Assembly: GCF_945859705.1 (NCBI RefSeq)
Contig: NC_079136.1
Location: forward strand, 46,659,181-46,723,180
Reading direction: 5' to 3'
DNA: 64,000 nt
Source of the DNA: Episyrphus balteatus
Lineage: Eukaryota > Arthropoda > Insecta > Diptera > Syrphidae
The number at the start of each line of letters is the position of its first letter. Positions within the stretch are counted from its first letter, which is position 1. The notes under the pieces are model-generated. The model saw only the letters and a list, made by a program, of their open reading frames with translations, ran no database searches and was not told where the DNA came from. Made by a program: the position numbers and the translations under genes. Positions 23,552-36,636 of the stretch are shown here, piece after piece.

Positions 23552-26500
23552 TGCTCCAATTTTGTGTTAGAGCAATGAAATCAAAAGTGGTACAAAAAAT
23601 CAATTAATAAAAAAATTGTTACAATCATCAAACTTGTCACTTGACTCGAATAGACCAATTTCATAAAATAATTTTTAATGAAAGGGTTTGTTTATTAAAG
23701 GCAATTAATAAAAATAAAAAAAATAAGGACGAAAAAAAAACAATTTTATTCGATAAAACTTTAATGTATTTTTTGTTGCCATTACAATAATAACATTATA
23801 TGTATGTATATGTATATTCTATATGTTGCCATTTTATTTGTAAAGGCAACAAAAAATAAAATGAGTTCGGTGAAAGATTTTTTTTTATTGTGTGAAAAAA
23901 ACAAAAAACCTCCGAATAAAATTTCTGATCGAAATTTCTACATTTCCTTTGTTCGTAAAAAAACATCTTTTCATGCAAAATAAATTTATGACCATTATTA
24001 GGTATTAGATTTCAGTTTCATAAATAAAAGTTTGGCAAAAATTAATTATGTTTTCTTCACCAAAAAAAAAAACACTCTTACACCCAAAGGTTACTTTTAT
24101 TTTTGGTTCCGATGAAAAATTGAACGCTAACGCTTAAAATCATTCTAAAGTTTAGAACAGCAAAACCTAGTAAAAGTATTTCCTTAAAGTTAAATTTGAA
24201 ACCACATGACTGCTCGATAAATTATTTCCGTTTACCTATATCACAATTTTTTCCTTGAAATCCAAAGAAACTGTACTCAATCCAGTACACCCCTCCCTAT
24301 TGGACAAAAAACAAACTCTAAATGTTATATCTTTTTTTGACATGTTTCTTTATTTGAGATATAATATTGACAATGCTCTTGTACAAACGTAACCTAACAT
24401 ATCTCTCTCCTTCTCTCTCGATCGATAGCAAAAAAAACAACTAATATTTGCACGTTTTTGAAGCATGTGTCAAACTATCGAAATCAATGTTGCCTCATTT
24501 GTTTTATAAGGCTTCCAAAGTGGACGAAACACGAAACCATCATGTAACTAGTTTTATCTATTGATATCTATTGCACATATTTTTTGCTCAGCTCTCAAAG
24601 TGAAGTACTTAATTTAGATAAGCTATAGGTCTTGAAGAATTCTTCATTTCTCAAAACTATGTTTTTTTTTTTTTGGTTCTTCAAAAAAAAGCCATCGGAA
24701 ATCTTATAAATGGTTTCGATGCATTTTATTCGACTATATTGTTTCGAGACAATTCGGTCAGTGATAGTCGTGAAATCAATAGGCCTGCGAGACCGTTAAC
24801 GCACGGCCATAAAAACTATTAATTAGACAATTATTGTGTAAGTCCTTTCATATCCTCGTGGTGATTAAAAAAAAAAATTCTTCCTCCTTGCTTATAAAAT
24901 GAACTTTGACAAGAATTTTACTGGTGACAGATATTCTTATATTGTTGTGAATTATTTGATATTTAAATGACACATTAACCTCTTAATCTAAGAGAGTCTT
25001 AAAAGCTCTATACAATTGGTCAATTATTGTGCTCAAGTGATTTTCAAAAGCCGCACACAATTTAATTGAGTGAATAATAAAAAAAATTCTCTGGATTTAC
25101 ATAGACTCACTTTGATGTTCACGGAATATCTTCAAAAGATACTTTAATGCGTTTTAAGTGACAATTGAATACTAGCGAATGCATGAGAAAGCTTGTTAAG
25201 TTGTTTTTTGGTGGAAGTTGTTAAGTCATCATTTATCATAGATTGACTTCATGATCAAAAAAATTAATAAATACAAAATAAATTTACTTTAAAAGTTCAA
25301 ATAAGAACGTTGACATGCAAATCATTCTGTGACTTCATGAGCAAAAAATCTATCGATGTTAACATAGAAGACTTCCGTAATAGTGAAGTTGTGGTTTTAT
25401 CAAGAATATGTTAAAAAATTAGTGACTCAGAAAATAAATAGTTTGTTAAAATTACATTGACAAAACTACTACTGCATTAGTTCAAGTGACTATAAGCTTG
25501 TATGTTTCAAGATCAGAAAACTTCTAAACAACTTAATGTTTACACTGTTACACAGCATTGATAAGTAGACTACTTCTAAAGTATGCACTTATTGGTACTT
25601 GTTCTAGTTAAGTTTAGTAGAACGTGATCTCGTTTTGTCCCAAGTGCTATTAAGTCCAAACATTCAGTATGTACATGTTTCAATCTTAGTTTTCTGTGTT
25701 GTGAAATAGTATTGGCTTTAATATAAACAGTTTAGGAACCCTAGATGATAGGATTTATTAAAGAGGATGAAGTTTATATTTTGAAGTTCACAGAAAAATG
25801 TACCTGTACCATAATAATGCCTCAGCTTAAATATTTAGTAACTTTTACCAGCGTCCTTTTATAGAGCCTTTTAACTCACTGAAATAATCTTATTTTCGAA
25901 TAAAATACTTTTAAAGATACTTGTGAGATATTAACGAAGCTTTCAATTATTCACGAAGTTTTTAAGAGTATTTCTGTCATGATAGCCTTTTAAAAACTTC
26001 CATTTCTGCTAAAGGAGCTTTCCATTGTAACGTTTATAAAATTTTTGCATGTTTTTTGGTGTTTGAAATAGATTTTAAGTGCCGTAACAGTTTTTAGATC
26101 GATTTTATATTATCCCTTCTATGTAATGAAGCGTCCACAAGTCGCAATTTAACAAATATAGCTACCATAAATTAGATAAATATGTTGCGTAACGTATGCG
26201 ACATTAAGTTCACCTCGTTAAAGTGTTTATTTTTACTTAAAACTTGATGAAAAGTTTGGCTAGGTGAATATCGATTTAAGAGTTAAGTTCGAAAACAATT
26301 GTTAACTCTTGATAAAGAGTTTTCTGCCTGTAAAGAAGTTTTTCATTGCCATCTATTACTCTTTTTCCTAACTATAAAAAGTAACCATTTTTCATGGAAT
26401 GCCCCCAAATAGTTCCTTGTAAACAGGAATTTTCGGGAATATTTTTGAATTTTTATGAATGCTAAAAAGTATATTCAGCTTAGTCACTTTTACGAGGCGC

Positions 26501-27761
26501 AAAACTACCCTCGCTACTTTTTTTTAAGATGAAGAAGGTTAGCGTTTAAAAACGTTGTTACTGTATAAATTCTAAAATCCTTCAAAAATTATTCTTGTAA
26601 AGTTAGAATTTACAAAGTGACATCGGTTTCGTCCTTGTTAGATCGCTTGTTCGAATTTCAGCTCCGGTAGAAGTTTTAAATGATTTAAATTAAATGAGTC
26701 TGCTGATGGGGTCGGCCCTCGTGAAGTAGCTAGCAATACCTGAACCAAAATTGTCTTAGAAGCACTCATTGTGCCGTTACATGCTTTACAGGATATAATT
26801 CAAGTTTAGGATTCGGAAAAAGATCGAACTCAAGATTACGATGGTGAGGAATGCGAAAAGAGTGGGTCTTGAAATTTTGTCTGTTTGCCTGTGTACTTCT
26901 CTGTCTCTATCTCGAGCTGCAGCCCAAACAACTAAAGCAATTTACTTCAAACCTCTTATTTAAGAATTTTTCACCGGGAGTTGAAAAGGAATTAATGGTA
27001 CTTTTCATATGAGTAAAATACAAGAGGTTGTTTCTCCAAACGGTTATTAAAAAAATGTGTACTGTGGCAAATAGAGTCTTTAAAATATTTCAAATATTTC
27101 AAACAAAATATTTCTTGAATCGATTGCAGCTGTAGATACGTTCGATATGGACATTTTTTTTATGTCTAAGTTTCTCGTAAGCAACGCAACCGTTTTCAGC
27201 GAAAAAATTGTACAGAACGTTTAAATAACCTTAATTTTTAAAGAATAAAAGAAATGATAGAATTTAGATTAAATAATCATTTTTAGCAAAAAAACAAAAC
27301 CGCCTTCCATGGATCAAAACTGGGTTTTATGGTTTTTAAAATAGTTCCTATGGCTAAAATTGAACGAAATTGAAATGGGACCACACTGCAGGCACCAGCT
27401 TTCCAACACAAAAAGAATTATTAAAATTGGTTCATTCCGTCCAAAGTTATGAGGTAACAAACATAAAAAAAAAAAATACAGACGAATTGAATACCTCCTC
27501 CTTTTTGGAAGTCGGTAAAAAAAAATTTTATAAGAAAAAACAAATTTTTGTAAACGGCATGGCAAACCGATTTTTTTTTTAATTTTCATGTAAATGTTAA
27601 ACATGATTTATTTTAAAAACCGTTCTAACAATTGTCAATTTTGTTTGATACTTCGTGAGATGTTTTTGGAGTTTTAAAAACATTTTTTTGTATTATTTTT
27701 TAAGGTTTTAAAATTAAACTAAAAATATTATTTAATCAATTTGTAAAAGCTTTAATAGTCT
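23552..27761. other. Intergenic between genes A and B, no gene seen
   Basis: About 4.2 kb, mostly AT-rich with no supported ORF. A fragment at about 26820-26985 (GAGTGGGTCTTG, then CTGTCTCTATCTCGAGCTGC, then CAGCCCAAACAACTAAAG) looks like a decayed piece of the GTCT-microsatellite element family. Positions 27305-27336 repeat 111-141 in inverse. Confidence 0.45.
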
Positions 27762-27932
27762 CGTCGTGCATTTAATTTTTGTGGAATTGTACGTTGTTCC
27801 CTCTTTTTACTTGCGATATAGGTACCTACTATATATCAAGTTATGCATTCGTACAAAAAAAAAAGTTGAGATAACATTTTTCCATGACATTACGATGGTA
27901 GACAATGCCAAAAAAGTGGGTCCCGGAAGTCC

Positions 27933-27963
<31 letters not shown>

Positions 27964-28790
27964 AGTCTGTCTGTCAGTCTGTCTGTATAAGGAGCTACAG
28001 CCTAAACGGATGGACCGATTAATGTCAAACTTGGTATATAGCGTTATTTGGGGACTCTCCAGAGGGGTTTTCGGAATTAATTTTTTTGGAACAAAAATAA
28101 CGGTACTTGTCATATACCGATTTTAGTAAAATTAAAATATCTCTAAAACGGCTCCAACGATTTTGTTAAAAAAATTCAAATGTTAGTTTTAAGCTAAAGT
28201 CTATCTTTCAATGAAAAAATTTTTTTTTGAAAATCATTATTAACGGTACCTACCTGCCATATAACCGTTTTTTTTTCAAATCCGATTATCTCCGAAACTG
28301 CTTATTTGATTTCAACGAAACTCTTTGTGAAGAAGCAATTATATAATTTAAATATAAGCCAAAAATAAAATTTTCAAAAAAATGATTTTTGGATTTTTAA
28401 AAAAAATTTTAAATTTTTTTTTGAAAAATCAAATTTTGGAAAACGGGACAATGAATTTTTTTAAAATTTAGTTTTTAGATGTTGATTAGTGATTTCTACA
28501 AAATGGCATACCAATTTTATTTTAAAACTTTTTTTCCAAAAAATTATTTATAAAAAATTAGTTTAAAAAAAAACGGCTCTAACGATTTTGAAAATTTTTT
28601 TTCTAAAAATGCATGTTAATATATCAATCAAAACTGCATACTTGTTTTGGAGGGCAATTTAGTTTCAGATTTTATTTTATTTTTTTTAACGAATTTTATT
28701 TTTTTTTTCCAAATTTCTATATAAAAAGTCTTTAAAATTTAAGCAACTTTAACTCTAAGAGCAAGTTCGTGCGACCCAGTCGTGCATTTT
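27762..28790 (-). mobile_element. Microsatellite-bearing non-autonomous element, fullest copy
   Basis: Read on the minus strand, it starts TGCACGACTGGGTCGCAC (about 28788 downward), passes through GCTGTAGCTCCTTATACAG and a GACAGACA microsatellite (27940-27985), and ends at ATATCGCAAGTAAAAA (around 27805-27821). A TCGTGCATTTAA string at 27762 makes the outer edges resemble each other. It is about 1 kb and non-coding. The copy at 560-1688 matches it in the opposite orientation but with a hugely expanded microsatellite. Confidence 0.7.
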
Positions 28791-29583
28791 ATTTTTTAAA
28801 TACCTAGATAGATAAAATAATATAGTATTGTGAGGTAGAGATTAGGGAGTACGAAACACTTAGATCTTTTATAAAATCAAAAAAAAAAAACTCTTGAAAT
28901 GGACATGATCTTACTAAATGTAGATAACTAGAATAATTGTTGTTCAATGCAATTAGCTGTATAAATGCAAATTAAATTATGTACATCCAAACAAGATACA
29001 AAATAAAAGGCTTCTTATCAAAAACACAAAACAAAATATGAGGGAATTCAAGACCAAACTTAGTCAACATTCGAATGCCCTTGCGCCTTAGGCAAACTTA
29101 GGATAGTTATTACTATTTCTTTTTTTCACAATCTATAGTCAGCTTTTTTTAACATGAGATTAACATCTAACTTGACACTTTATTTTTATCTTTTAAAGAT
29201 ATTGTAAAATCTCTTTAAGGACCATTCAAAAGATAGAAAATCATCAGTTCTACATCGTTTCTATGTACTCAGCACTCTAGGGTTTGTGGCAATATTCTCT
29301 AGAGTCTGTAGTCTGTATATAGTCTCTATAACAATCACTCAACTTTGCCCTTAGTGCGTAATCCGACTCTGGGCAGAGTTGATGATAATGGTTTCACTCT
29401 AAGATACAGATACCAGTGCATTGTTGATGGATATTTTATCACATAGACGCCCTATTTTTGTTGTTTTTTGTTTTGATTCTTTTTATGAATTCAATTCAGT
29501 TTCTGGAATCTTCTTTTAAGTTAAACTTCCCTTCGCATTTTGAATATTTTTTTAAAATTTATTATGATATTTTTTTCTTATAG
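28791..29583. other. Upstream of gene B, no gene seen
   Basis: AT-rich flank ending in a pyrimidine tract and TAG at 29581-29583, the likely 3' splice site before gene B's first coding exon. Confidence 0.45.
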
Positions 29584-29602
29584 TCCTTTTTCAACTGGTC
29601 AT

Positions 29603-29620
29603 ATGACTGACACTAAATGA
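29603..29620 (+). promoter_or_regulatory. 5-codon upstream ORF overlapping gene B start
   Basis: ATG ACT GAC ACT AAA TGA (MTDTK). Its TGA (29618-29620) overlaps the main ATG (29617-29619) as ATGA. Gene C has the same layout with MTK. Such stop-start overlaps can lower initiation or make it depend on reinitiation; that effect is inference. Confidence 0.6.
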
Positions 29621-32600
29621 GTTCAACAGAACAACAAATAAAATATAGTGAAGTGAGTCCTTTTGAAATTGATAACGGACGAAGAAGTAGAATGGAACCT
29701 GTGAAAAAGTCACGTATTTATTTTGTTGCCGTTTGTGGTAAGTTTTTTTTTTTTTAATTTTTATTTAAAAATTAAAAAGCCTAAAAAAATATTAAATTTA
29801 TTTTTAGCGAACTTATCTAGTTTTGCAATTGGAACATGTCTCGGTTGGACATCACCAATTATGCCAAAATTGGAACAGGCCACATCAGACAGTCCATTAA
29901 CGGAAAAAATTGATCAAGAAGAAAATGCTTGGATCTCATCTTTGATTGCTATTGGTGCTTTAATTGGTAAGTATTAAAAAATAAGTTAAAAGATATAACA
30001 AAATTATATGAAACTCTCGTTGGGCGCCAACTAAAGTCAATACTAAAATCTTTTCTGTGGAAGCTGTTAGGAATATATTGGTGTCGAAATCAATTATTGC
30101 GAAGATATTTAAAATTCTCCTGGGAAAAAGAAAAAAACTTAAATTTTTTTTCACAATAGACTCCCATCGGGCGCCAATTTTAATGAGATATTAAATCAAG
30201 TTTGCTTAAACAACTGCTTTTACTTTCTCTTTAAAATGATTTCTAAACTATATAATGTACAAAAAGTCTTCTAACACTCAAACTAAGCCAAACGTTGATT
30301 TTTGATTGCGTAAAAATTCGCGTTGGGCGCCACTCACATAAAATTGAAGCCAACGCAAATACCTTTACCTAGAAACTGTTACCATTAAGATAAAATAATA
30401 CTATTGAAAATATCCGCAAGCTTAATTTTATAAGTACCTAATATAAATTAAAATAAATAACTTCTAATATAAAAGAGACTCGCATTGGGCGCCAACATCA
30501 CATATAATTTTTAAAATCGTCATAGGTACTTTTTTTCAGAGAGAATATCAATGGCGCATTTTAAAGGAAAAATATGCCACCATTCTAAGCTTGCAATTTT
30601 AAGATTTTTAAGGCAGCTGGAACTCGCATTGGGCGCCATTTTAAGGAATAAATTTAAGTTAGATAACCATTATGTATAGATTTGTTTGTTTTCGCCAAAA
30701 ATAATTCCTTTTAGTTCTGACTCTTGATTATTTACGTTTTAAAATTGTTGTACTCGGATGCACATTGGGCGCCACTCGAAAAATAAGCAATAATATTCTG
30801 ATTTTGTTTTAAAAAAGCTCTCCGCTTTTAAAACCAAACAATTTTTTTTTATTTTGTTATATTTGTTTAAAATGATTTGATACAATTGATTTTAATTTCA
30901 AAAAGTGACTCGCTATGGGTGCCGAAATATCTTTCCATTTCAAAAGTCAGTGCATTTTTTTCTGCAAGATCTCCATTTTGTAATATTGTACAAACAAAAG
31001 TCAACATCATGATGAATTAACTTAAAGTTTAATAGTTGCTAGCATTTTTGCAGTCAGGACTCACATTGTGCGCCATTTTAAAATATATATTCAAATTATA
31101 GAAGCATCAAAGATATGATTTTTTATTCATTCTCGCTAAGAGAATCTCATTTCAATTCCGAATCTTCACATTTTGAAAGTTTTTTTTTTTGTCAGGATCC
31201 GTATTCTTTAATATAAATTCCAAAATGTTTACATAATGGTCTTGCCGCTTTAAGAAATTTGTGAATATTATGAATATTACAGAAAAAACTCACGTTGGGC
31301 GCCACTCCCAATATATTATTCTTAATTTAAGCATTTTATTCATACCTTTTTCCTTTACATAGCTCCATTTGTTGCTGGACCTTTGGCTGATATGATTGGG
31401 CGAAAATGGACAATGATATCCAGTTCGGTTTTCTTTGTACTTGCTTATGTCCTTATGATGATTGGAGGAAGTGTTGGAATGATTTTTGCTGCTCGATTGA
31501 TTCAGGTTTGTATTCCAAAGTCTGCCTTCTTATAGAAACCTTACTTACGTCAATTTTGTTTTCAGGGCTTCGGAGTCGGGTTCATCATGACGGTACAACC
31601 AATGTATGTTGGTGAAATTGCAACAGATGATTCCCGTGGTGCGTTAGGATCTTTCATGCAGCTGTTTATTGTCGGTAAGTTTGAGAACCATCTTCTTATT
31701 CACAAAAAGAAATTGACTTGAACTTTTCATTCTTTTTTAAAGGTGGAATCCTTTATGTCTATGCTATTGGTCCATATGTCAGTTACATGGCATTGCAGTG
31801 GTGTTGTATTGTGATTCCAGTTATTTTCTCCGTTATTTTCTTCTTCCTGCCAGAGAGTCCATATTACTTTGCTGGCAAAGGTCAAAAGAGCAATGCCATC
31901 AAGGCTTTGCAATTTCTTCGTGGACAAAGTGCCGAAGGAGTTCAGGATGAAATGAATCTCATCCAAACTACTGTTGATGAATCTATTGCCAATAAGGGTT
32001 CAGTTGCTGATATTATCAAGAACAAGGGCAACCGAAAGGCTTTGCTTATTTGTGCTGGTCTCATTTCATTCCAACAATTGTCCGGTATCAACGTTGTACT
32101 CTTCAACAGTCAGACAATCTTCATCAAAGCCAACACCGGTTTGGATCCTGCTATTGCAACCATTATTGTTGGATGTGTCCAAGTTGGGTCAAGTGGTATC
32201 ACTCCAATTATTGCTGATCGATTGGGTCGTAAAATTATTCTGTTGGTTTCGGCGGGTGTCATGTGTATTGCACTGGTCGCATTGGGCGTTTTCTTCTATG
32301 TACAAATCAATGGAGATCCAGCTCCAATTTTATGGCTTCCAGTTCCAGCTTTGATTTTGTTCAACATTGTTTATTGTGTTGGATTTGGTCCATTGCCATG
32401 GGCTGTATTGGGTGAAATGTTCCCAACAAATGTTAAATCAATTGCTTCGTCACTTGTTGCATCAACTTGTTGGATATTTGGATTCCTTATTACTCGGTTT
32501 TATCCAGCTCTCGATGCTTTAGGACCGTATTATGCTTTTTGGCTGTTTGGTATTTTCTGTGGAATAGCATTCTTCTTTGTGTTGTTTGTTGTAATGGAAA

Positions 32601-32650
32601 CTAAGGGTATGAGTTTGCAACAAATTCAAGACAAACTCAATGGAAAATAA
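29617..32650 (+). CDS. Gene B: MFS sugar transporter, Tret1-like, 479 aa
   Basis: Exons: 29617-29737, 29808-29966, 31363-31505, 31566-31674 and 31743-32650, all GT-AG, 1440 nt in frame. The N-terminus MSSTEQQIKYSEVSPFE is like that of gene C. Motifs are AGPLADMIGRKW in loop 2-3, PESP (214-217), QQLSGIN (288-294), a second GRK after TM8, GFGPLPW before TM10-11, and METKG near the C-terminus, so all sugar-porter landmarks are intact. Gln replaces the Asn typical of TM8 in GLUT proteins, as in all five paralogues. Expected role: facilitative uptake or release of trehalose or glucose at the plasma membrane (family inference). Intron 2 is 1396 bp and carries the periodic TTGGGCGCCA boxes. AATAAA signals follow at 32844 and 32890. 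Confidence 0.95.
30013..31305 (+). repeat. Periodic GGGCGCC box array in intron 2 of gene B
   Basis: A box of consensus CTCGCATTGGGCGCCA repeats with GGGCGCC (or variant) starting at 30022, 30169, 30325, 30487, 30631, 30767, 30917 (GGGTGCC), 31068 (GTGCGCC) and 31297. Steps are 147, 156, 162, 144, 136, 150, 151 and 229 bp. A very degenerate copy (ATCCGTATTC, 31197-31206) may sit inside the last, longer step. Sequence between boxes shows no similarity by eye. Several boxes follow a pyrimidine tract plus AG, such as TTTTTGCAG at 31045-31053. The last box lies about 60 nt before exon 3. The motif matches the remembered 3' end of tRNA-Lys plus CCA, CACGTTGGGCGCCA. Confidence 0.9.
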
Positions 32651-32843
32651 TAAGTTTATTATTGTTAAGCTAAATTTGTATTGAAGTTTATAGTATAAGT
32701 TTTGAGACCTATTGTATGCTAAAATTTGGCTATATTTTTGTTCATAAATTTAGTTTTGTTCAAAAAAATGTTTTAAAAAATTATAGATTTTAAGTTGGAT
32801 AAAGTTGTTTGTGACTGTTTTCAATAATTGAATTGTGGTCAAT

Positions 32844-32895
32844 AATAAAAAAAATGTGATCGAAAAATACAGTTTGTTTTTGTATGTACAATAAA
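32844..32895 (+). promoter_or_regulatory. Poly(A) signals of gene B
   Basis: Two AATAAA hexamers, at 32844-32849 and 32890-32895, about 195 and 240 bp after the stop; either could serve. Confidence 0.55.
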
Positions 32896-32940
32896 CCATT
32901 TGTGATCGACCGCTCTGAAATCATCTGCCAGTGAGAACAT

Positions 32941-33390
32941 TGTTAGTTTGTGTTAGTTTGTTAGTTTGTTAGCTTGTTAGTTTGTTAGTTTTTTAGTTTG
33001 TTAGTTTGTTAGTTTGTTAGTTTGTTAGTTTGTAAGTTTGTTAGCTTGTTAGTTTGTTAGTTTTTTAGTTTGTTAGTTTGTTAGTTTGTAAGTTTGTAAG
33101 TTTGTTAGTTTGTTAGTTTGTTAGTTTGTTAGTTTGTTAGTTTGTTAGTTTGTTAGTTTGTTAGTTTGTTAGTTTGTTAGTTTGTTAGTTTGTTAGTTTG
33201 TTAGTTTGTTAGTTTGTTAGTTTGTTAGTTTGTTAGTTTGTTAGTTTGTTAGTTTGTTAGTTTGTTAGTTTGTTAGTTTGTTAGTTTGTTAGTTTGTTAG
33301 TTTGTTAGTTTGTTAGTTTGTTAGTTTGTTATTTTTTTTGTTTGTTAGTTTGTTAGTTTTTTAGTTTGTTAAATTGGTCGTTTTTTAGTT
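32941..33390. repeat. 8-bp satellite (GTTAGTTT)n
   Basis: About 450 bp of TTAGTTTG units. The left third contains variants (GTTAGCTT, GTTTTTTAG, GTAAG) that recur in the same order twice (about 32960-33005 and 33035-33080), showing a higher-order duplication. The middle (33100-33330) is almost perfect. It begins about 50 bp after the second poly(A) signal of gene B. It is not the insect telomere repeat TTAGG. Confidence 0.95.
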
Positions 33391-36204
33391 TGTAAGTTTT
33401 TCAATTGGTGAGTTAGAAGTCAGATTTGCCGCCAAATTTGTTATTATAGCTACAATATATTGAATACCAACTCTTAACTCTTTTTTCTTAAATTAACGAA
33501 GTGAAATGACTACTTGAAGACTTCAAAATTGCTATCAGAAAAAAACATAAATTTCTGATAGTAAAAAGTAAGCCTCAAGTAGGCATATAATCAAAAATAT
33601 CAGTCTTCAAGGCCTTTTTGAATTTGAAACATCAGATATGATGGAGTGTGAATGGCAGATAAAATTGCGCGAAATAAAAAAATAAACAAATTCAAAACTA
33701 AAAACATTGAAAAATATCTTATCAGGAACGCCATGAGTATCAGGTACAATTGATTTTATAGAAAAAAAAAAAAAACATTTTCATGTTGCAAACTCATCGC
33801 TGTTTCTGCACATTAACAAAAAAATAAAAACAATTATGGTTTTTTGGCGATGAATAATCTTTAAGGTCTATGAATGACGTCACAATACACCTTCACGTTT
33901 TTCAAGCATGTTGTATAGTACCTTTTTAATATCGAATTCGAATAATAAATAGTCCGATATCAATAACCCCAACGTACAAACGTACATATATCAGACTACT
34001 GTTTGTCCTATCGAATATAAATACAATAATTATTATTATTATCTGATATCTTTTAACGAAATCATGCGAGTTAAAGTTAATAAGAAAGAAAAAAAATATA
34101 ACACTTGAAAACTGATAATCTGGGGAAGATTTGATGGTTTAAAGAATTTTTGTTTTTTCGTTCTTGAAATTAGTCTTTAAATTGGCTTTGATTACCTTCG
34201 ATTTCATTACTGTTATTTAGAAATTCGGTTTGTAAACGTCGCGGAACCATAAAGAGGATTTCGCGGTTAAACACCGAAGTTTAAGTTTGTAAGTTAAAAA
34301 AATCATATTTTTATAAAAGATGTTTAATTTTTTTCTTTCGGTTGTTGAATGTGTTAGTGAAAAAATAAATTATTTCAGTTCAAATAAGCTTTTTTAGTTA
34401 CAAACATTCCTGTTTTGATACCTTATTATTTAATATTTTTACTTTTTCGACCAAAGTTCCTTATATAAAAGTGTGCTTGACCAATTGTATCTAAATCCTG
34501 CCCCGAAATTATGGAAATATTTTGTGACACTGGACGCATTTCTGTAGCTTTGGTGATAACATTTTGAATAGTTGAACAAATGACTCCTCACTAAAAAAAA
34601 TGCTCCTTTTGAACTTAAGCGATAAATTTGTGTTTCGATTTTGTATTGAATTCCCGTCGGGAGGCTATATTCTGTCTATGATTTTATTTGTTTTAGTATT
34701 TTGAAACATGAATGGATGTTTTTTCCACTTCAACTAACTTCGAAGTCGATAGTAAAAGTTAAAGTTAAATTCAAGGATTGTGATACAATGAATTGATCGA
34801 CGTATTTTATTCATTGGATAGCTGATAGATGATTGAAGTCATCAAAAAATTTCAATTTGGTCAGAAAACCTACTTAGCAGTTTTTCTTACTGTCATCACG
34901 CCAGACGAAAACTATGTTTTTTAAATTCAAACAGAAGTGTTTTTTTTTATTGCTGTGATGGAAAGAATTTTTGCTTAAAATTTTAATTTGCAGGACTTGG
35001 GTCGTGAGAGGTCTTTATTTTTGAATTGAAAAATTGTTCAGAGTACACATTCAATCGAGCTTATTTTTGGCAATTTTTCCTAATGTCATACTTTCTTTTC
35101 TTTTTGTCACTTTTTTGCTACTCATCATCCAAATATTTTGCACTTTTTTGCATGATCAACTAATGTAACAGCTTCGTTTAAAAAAGAAAAATATGAAATC
35201 TCACAAAATTTAGCTTCTGTAAGGCCTTTTCAGAAGAAATATTCTTATAGAAGTTATAATTTCTTTTACAGAGTTTTAAAGTGATTTAGAAATATTTTTC
35301 AAAGTCTAATTTCGGAAAGTGCTTATTGTATTTAAGTTTAAAATTAGCAAATTTATAGAGTAATACTTTAGGACCTAATATTGCTCGTTTGTGTTGCTTT
35401 GTAAAACGGTAGGTGCTTTGTAGGCAGTAGGCCTGTGTGAGCTAGAAAACAAATTTTACTGTCGAAAATCACTACTTCGGTAAAATTTCTTGAAAGCTGC
35501 ATAAGTGTACACTTTTAAAAGAACTTTTACTTGTATAAAGTTTTTCTTCTCTTACTCTCTTCACTAATACACTGCACTAAATATATTGGTGAAAGGTTTT
35601 TCTCCGAAAGCGGTCTTCTCACATTTCATATCTTTTCCCATAAACAAAAACCGAGATGGACACAATCCCGAAATTTTGAATCCAGAATATGGAAATTTCG
35701 GATTTTCTGGATGATTGAAATCGGTTTTTTCATAAATCACTTACCTAATACTATGCCTTCTTAGTTCGAAAAAATACAGACGGTTTCATCTGATTATCTG
35801 TTTCCACTGTGAACAATAATTAAAGTCTCCGATAAATTAAAAATATACCCTGTCCTGTTTATAGTGATTTTCTGTTTGAATGAACAAAAGTTTTGTACGA
35901 TTCTTTTCGAACACAGAATACATTTTAATTAAGTCTCGTTAATAGCCTCCGTTTCAATATCGTTAATCAAGAGCTTCCATCTTTCTCAATCTATGTTCTT
36001 GTTCATGCACTGTAGAACGAGTTTCGCTTTTGGCAAGGGTACCGAGATGCTTCACGGCTCTATAAAACTCTTCCTTTCATAATCAACTTTAAAACCGATT
36101 GTGTGTATCGATTTGATAGTCTTCGGTTTTTTCTTAAACTGCTTTCTCTTCGATTCCGATAAGACATTGACTTACCGCTACAAATGTAATTATAAAAAAT
36201 TATC
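33391..36204. other. Intergenic, no gene seen
   Basis: 2.8 kb of AT-rich sequence. The open frame at 35531-35764 has no recognisable similarity and no coding support. Confidence 0.45.
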
Positions 36205-36365
36205 ACTCAAAAGGACATAACCTCAAAAACTGTAAAAAAAAGGGTATTTTTGATTTTCTAACGGTAATATCTCAAAAACGTGATGTGATAGAATTTTTCT
36301 GACTTCAGCATACGAAAAACCAGTAGAAAAGTATACCTTGACTTCTATAAAAAAAGACTTTTCGA
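36205..36365. mobile_element. Palindromic element family, single arm P3
   Basis: One right arm only: GATTTTCTAACGGTAATATC, AAAAACGTGATGTGATAG and AGAAAAGTATACCTTGACTT, matching the right arms at 54880-55021 and 60780-60902. No left arm lies next to it. Confidence 0.6.
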
Positions 36366-36636
36366 TTACTGATATCGAATAGGGCAGAAAAAATGAAATA
36401 ACTTAAATTTGAATATCTGAAGATTTAAAAATTATATCAGTTTAATTGAAACGCAGTTAAAAAGAGACATATTTTTTCTAAAAATAGAACCGTTATTTAA
36501 ATTTTTACCGTTATTATTAACAGAGTTATGTGCCAACACATGAGAGAGAGTACGTAAAAGTATGCATTTTTCATAACTAATTAAGCTCGCAAAAACGAAT
36601 AGCTCTATAAAAGATTTTAAAAAAGATTTTTTCTTA

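Noticed and set aside
30013..31305. CRISPR-like array of repeats and spacers in gene B intron 2
   Set aside because: The genome is eukaryotic, boxes are only about 16 nt and imperfect, and intervals are about 130 bp and vary in length.
30013..31362. Hidden alternative copies of exon 3 in gene B intron 2, as in mutually exclusive exon arrays
   Set aside because: The spacing is close to the 143-nt exon length and some boxes follow acceptor-like sequence, but the intervals do not translate into anything like the exon 3 protein.
32941..33390. Interstitial telomere repeat
   Set aside because: The unit is GTTAGTTT, not TTAGG, and flies of this type usually lack TTAGG telomeres.
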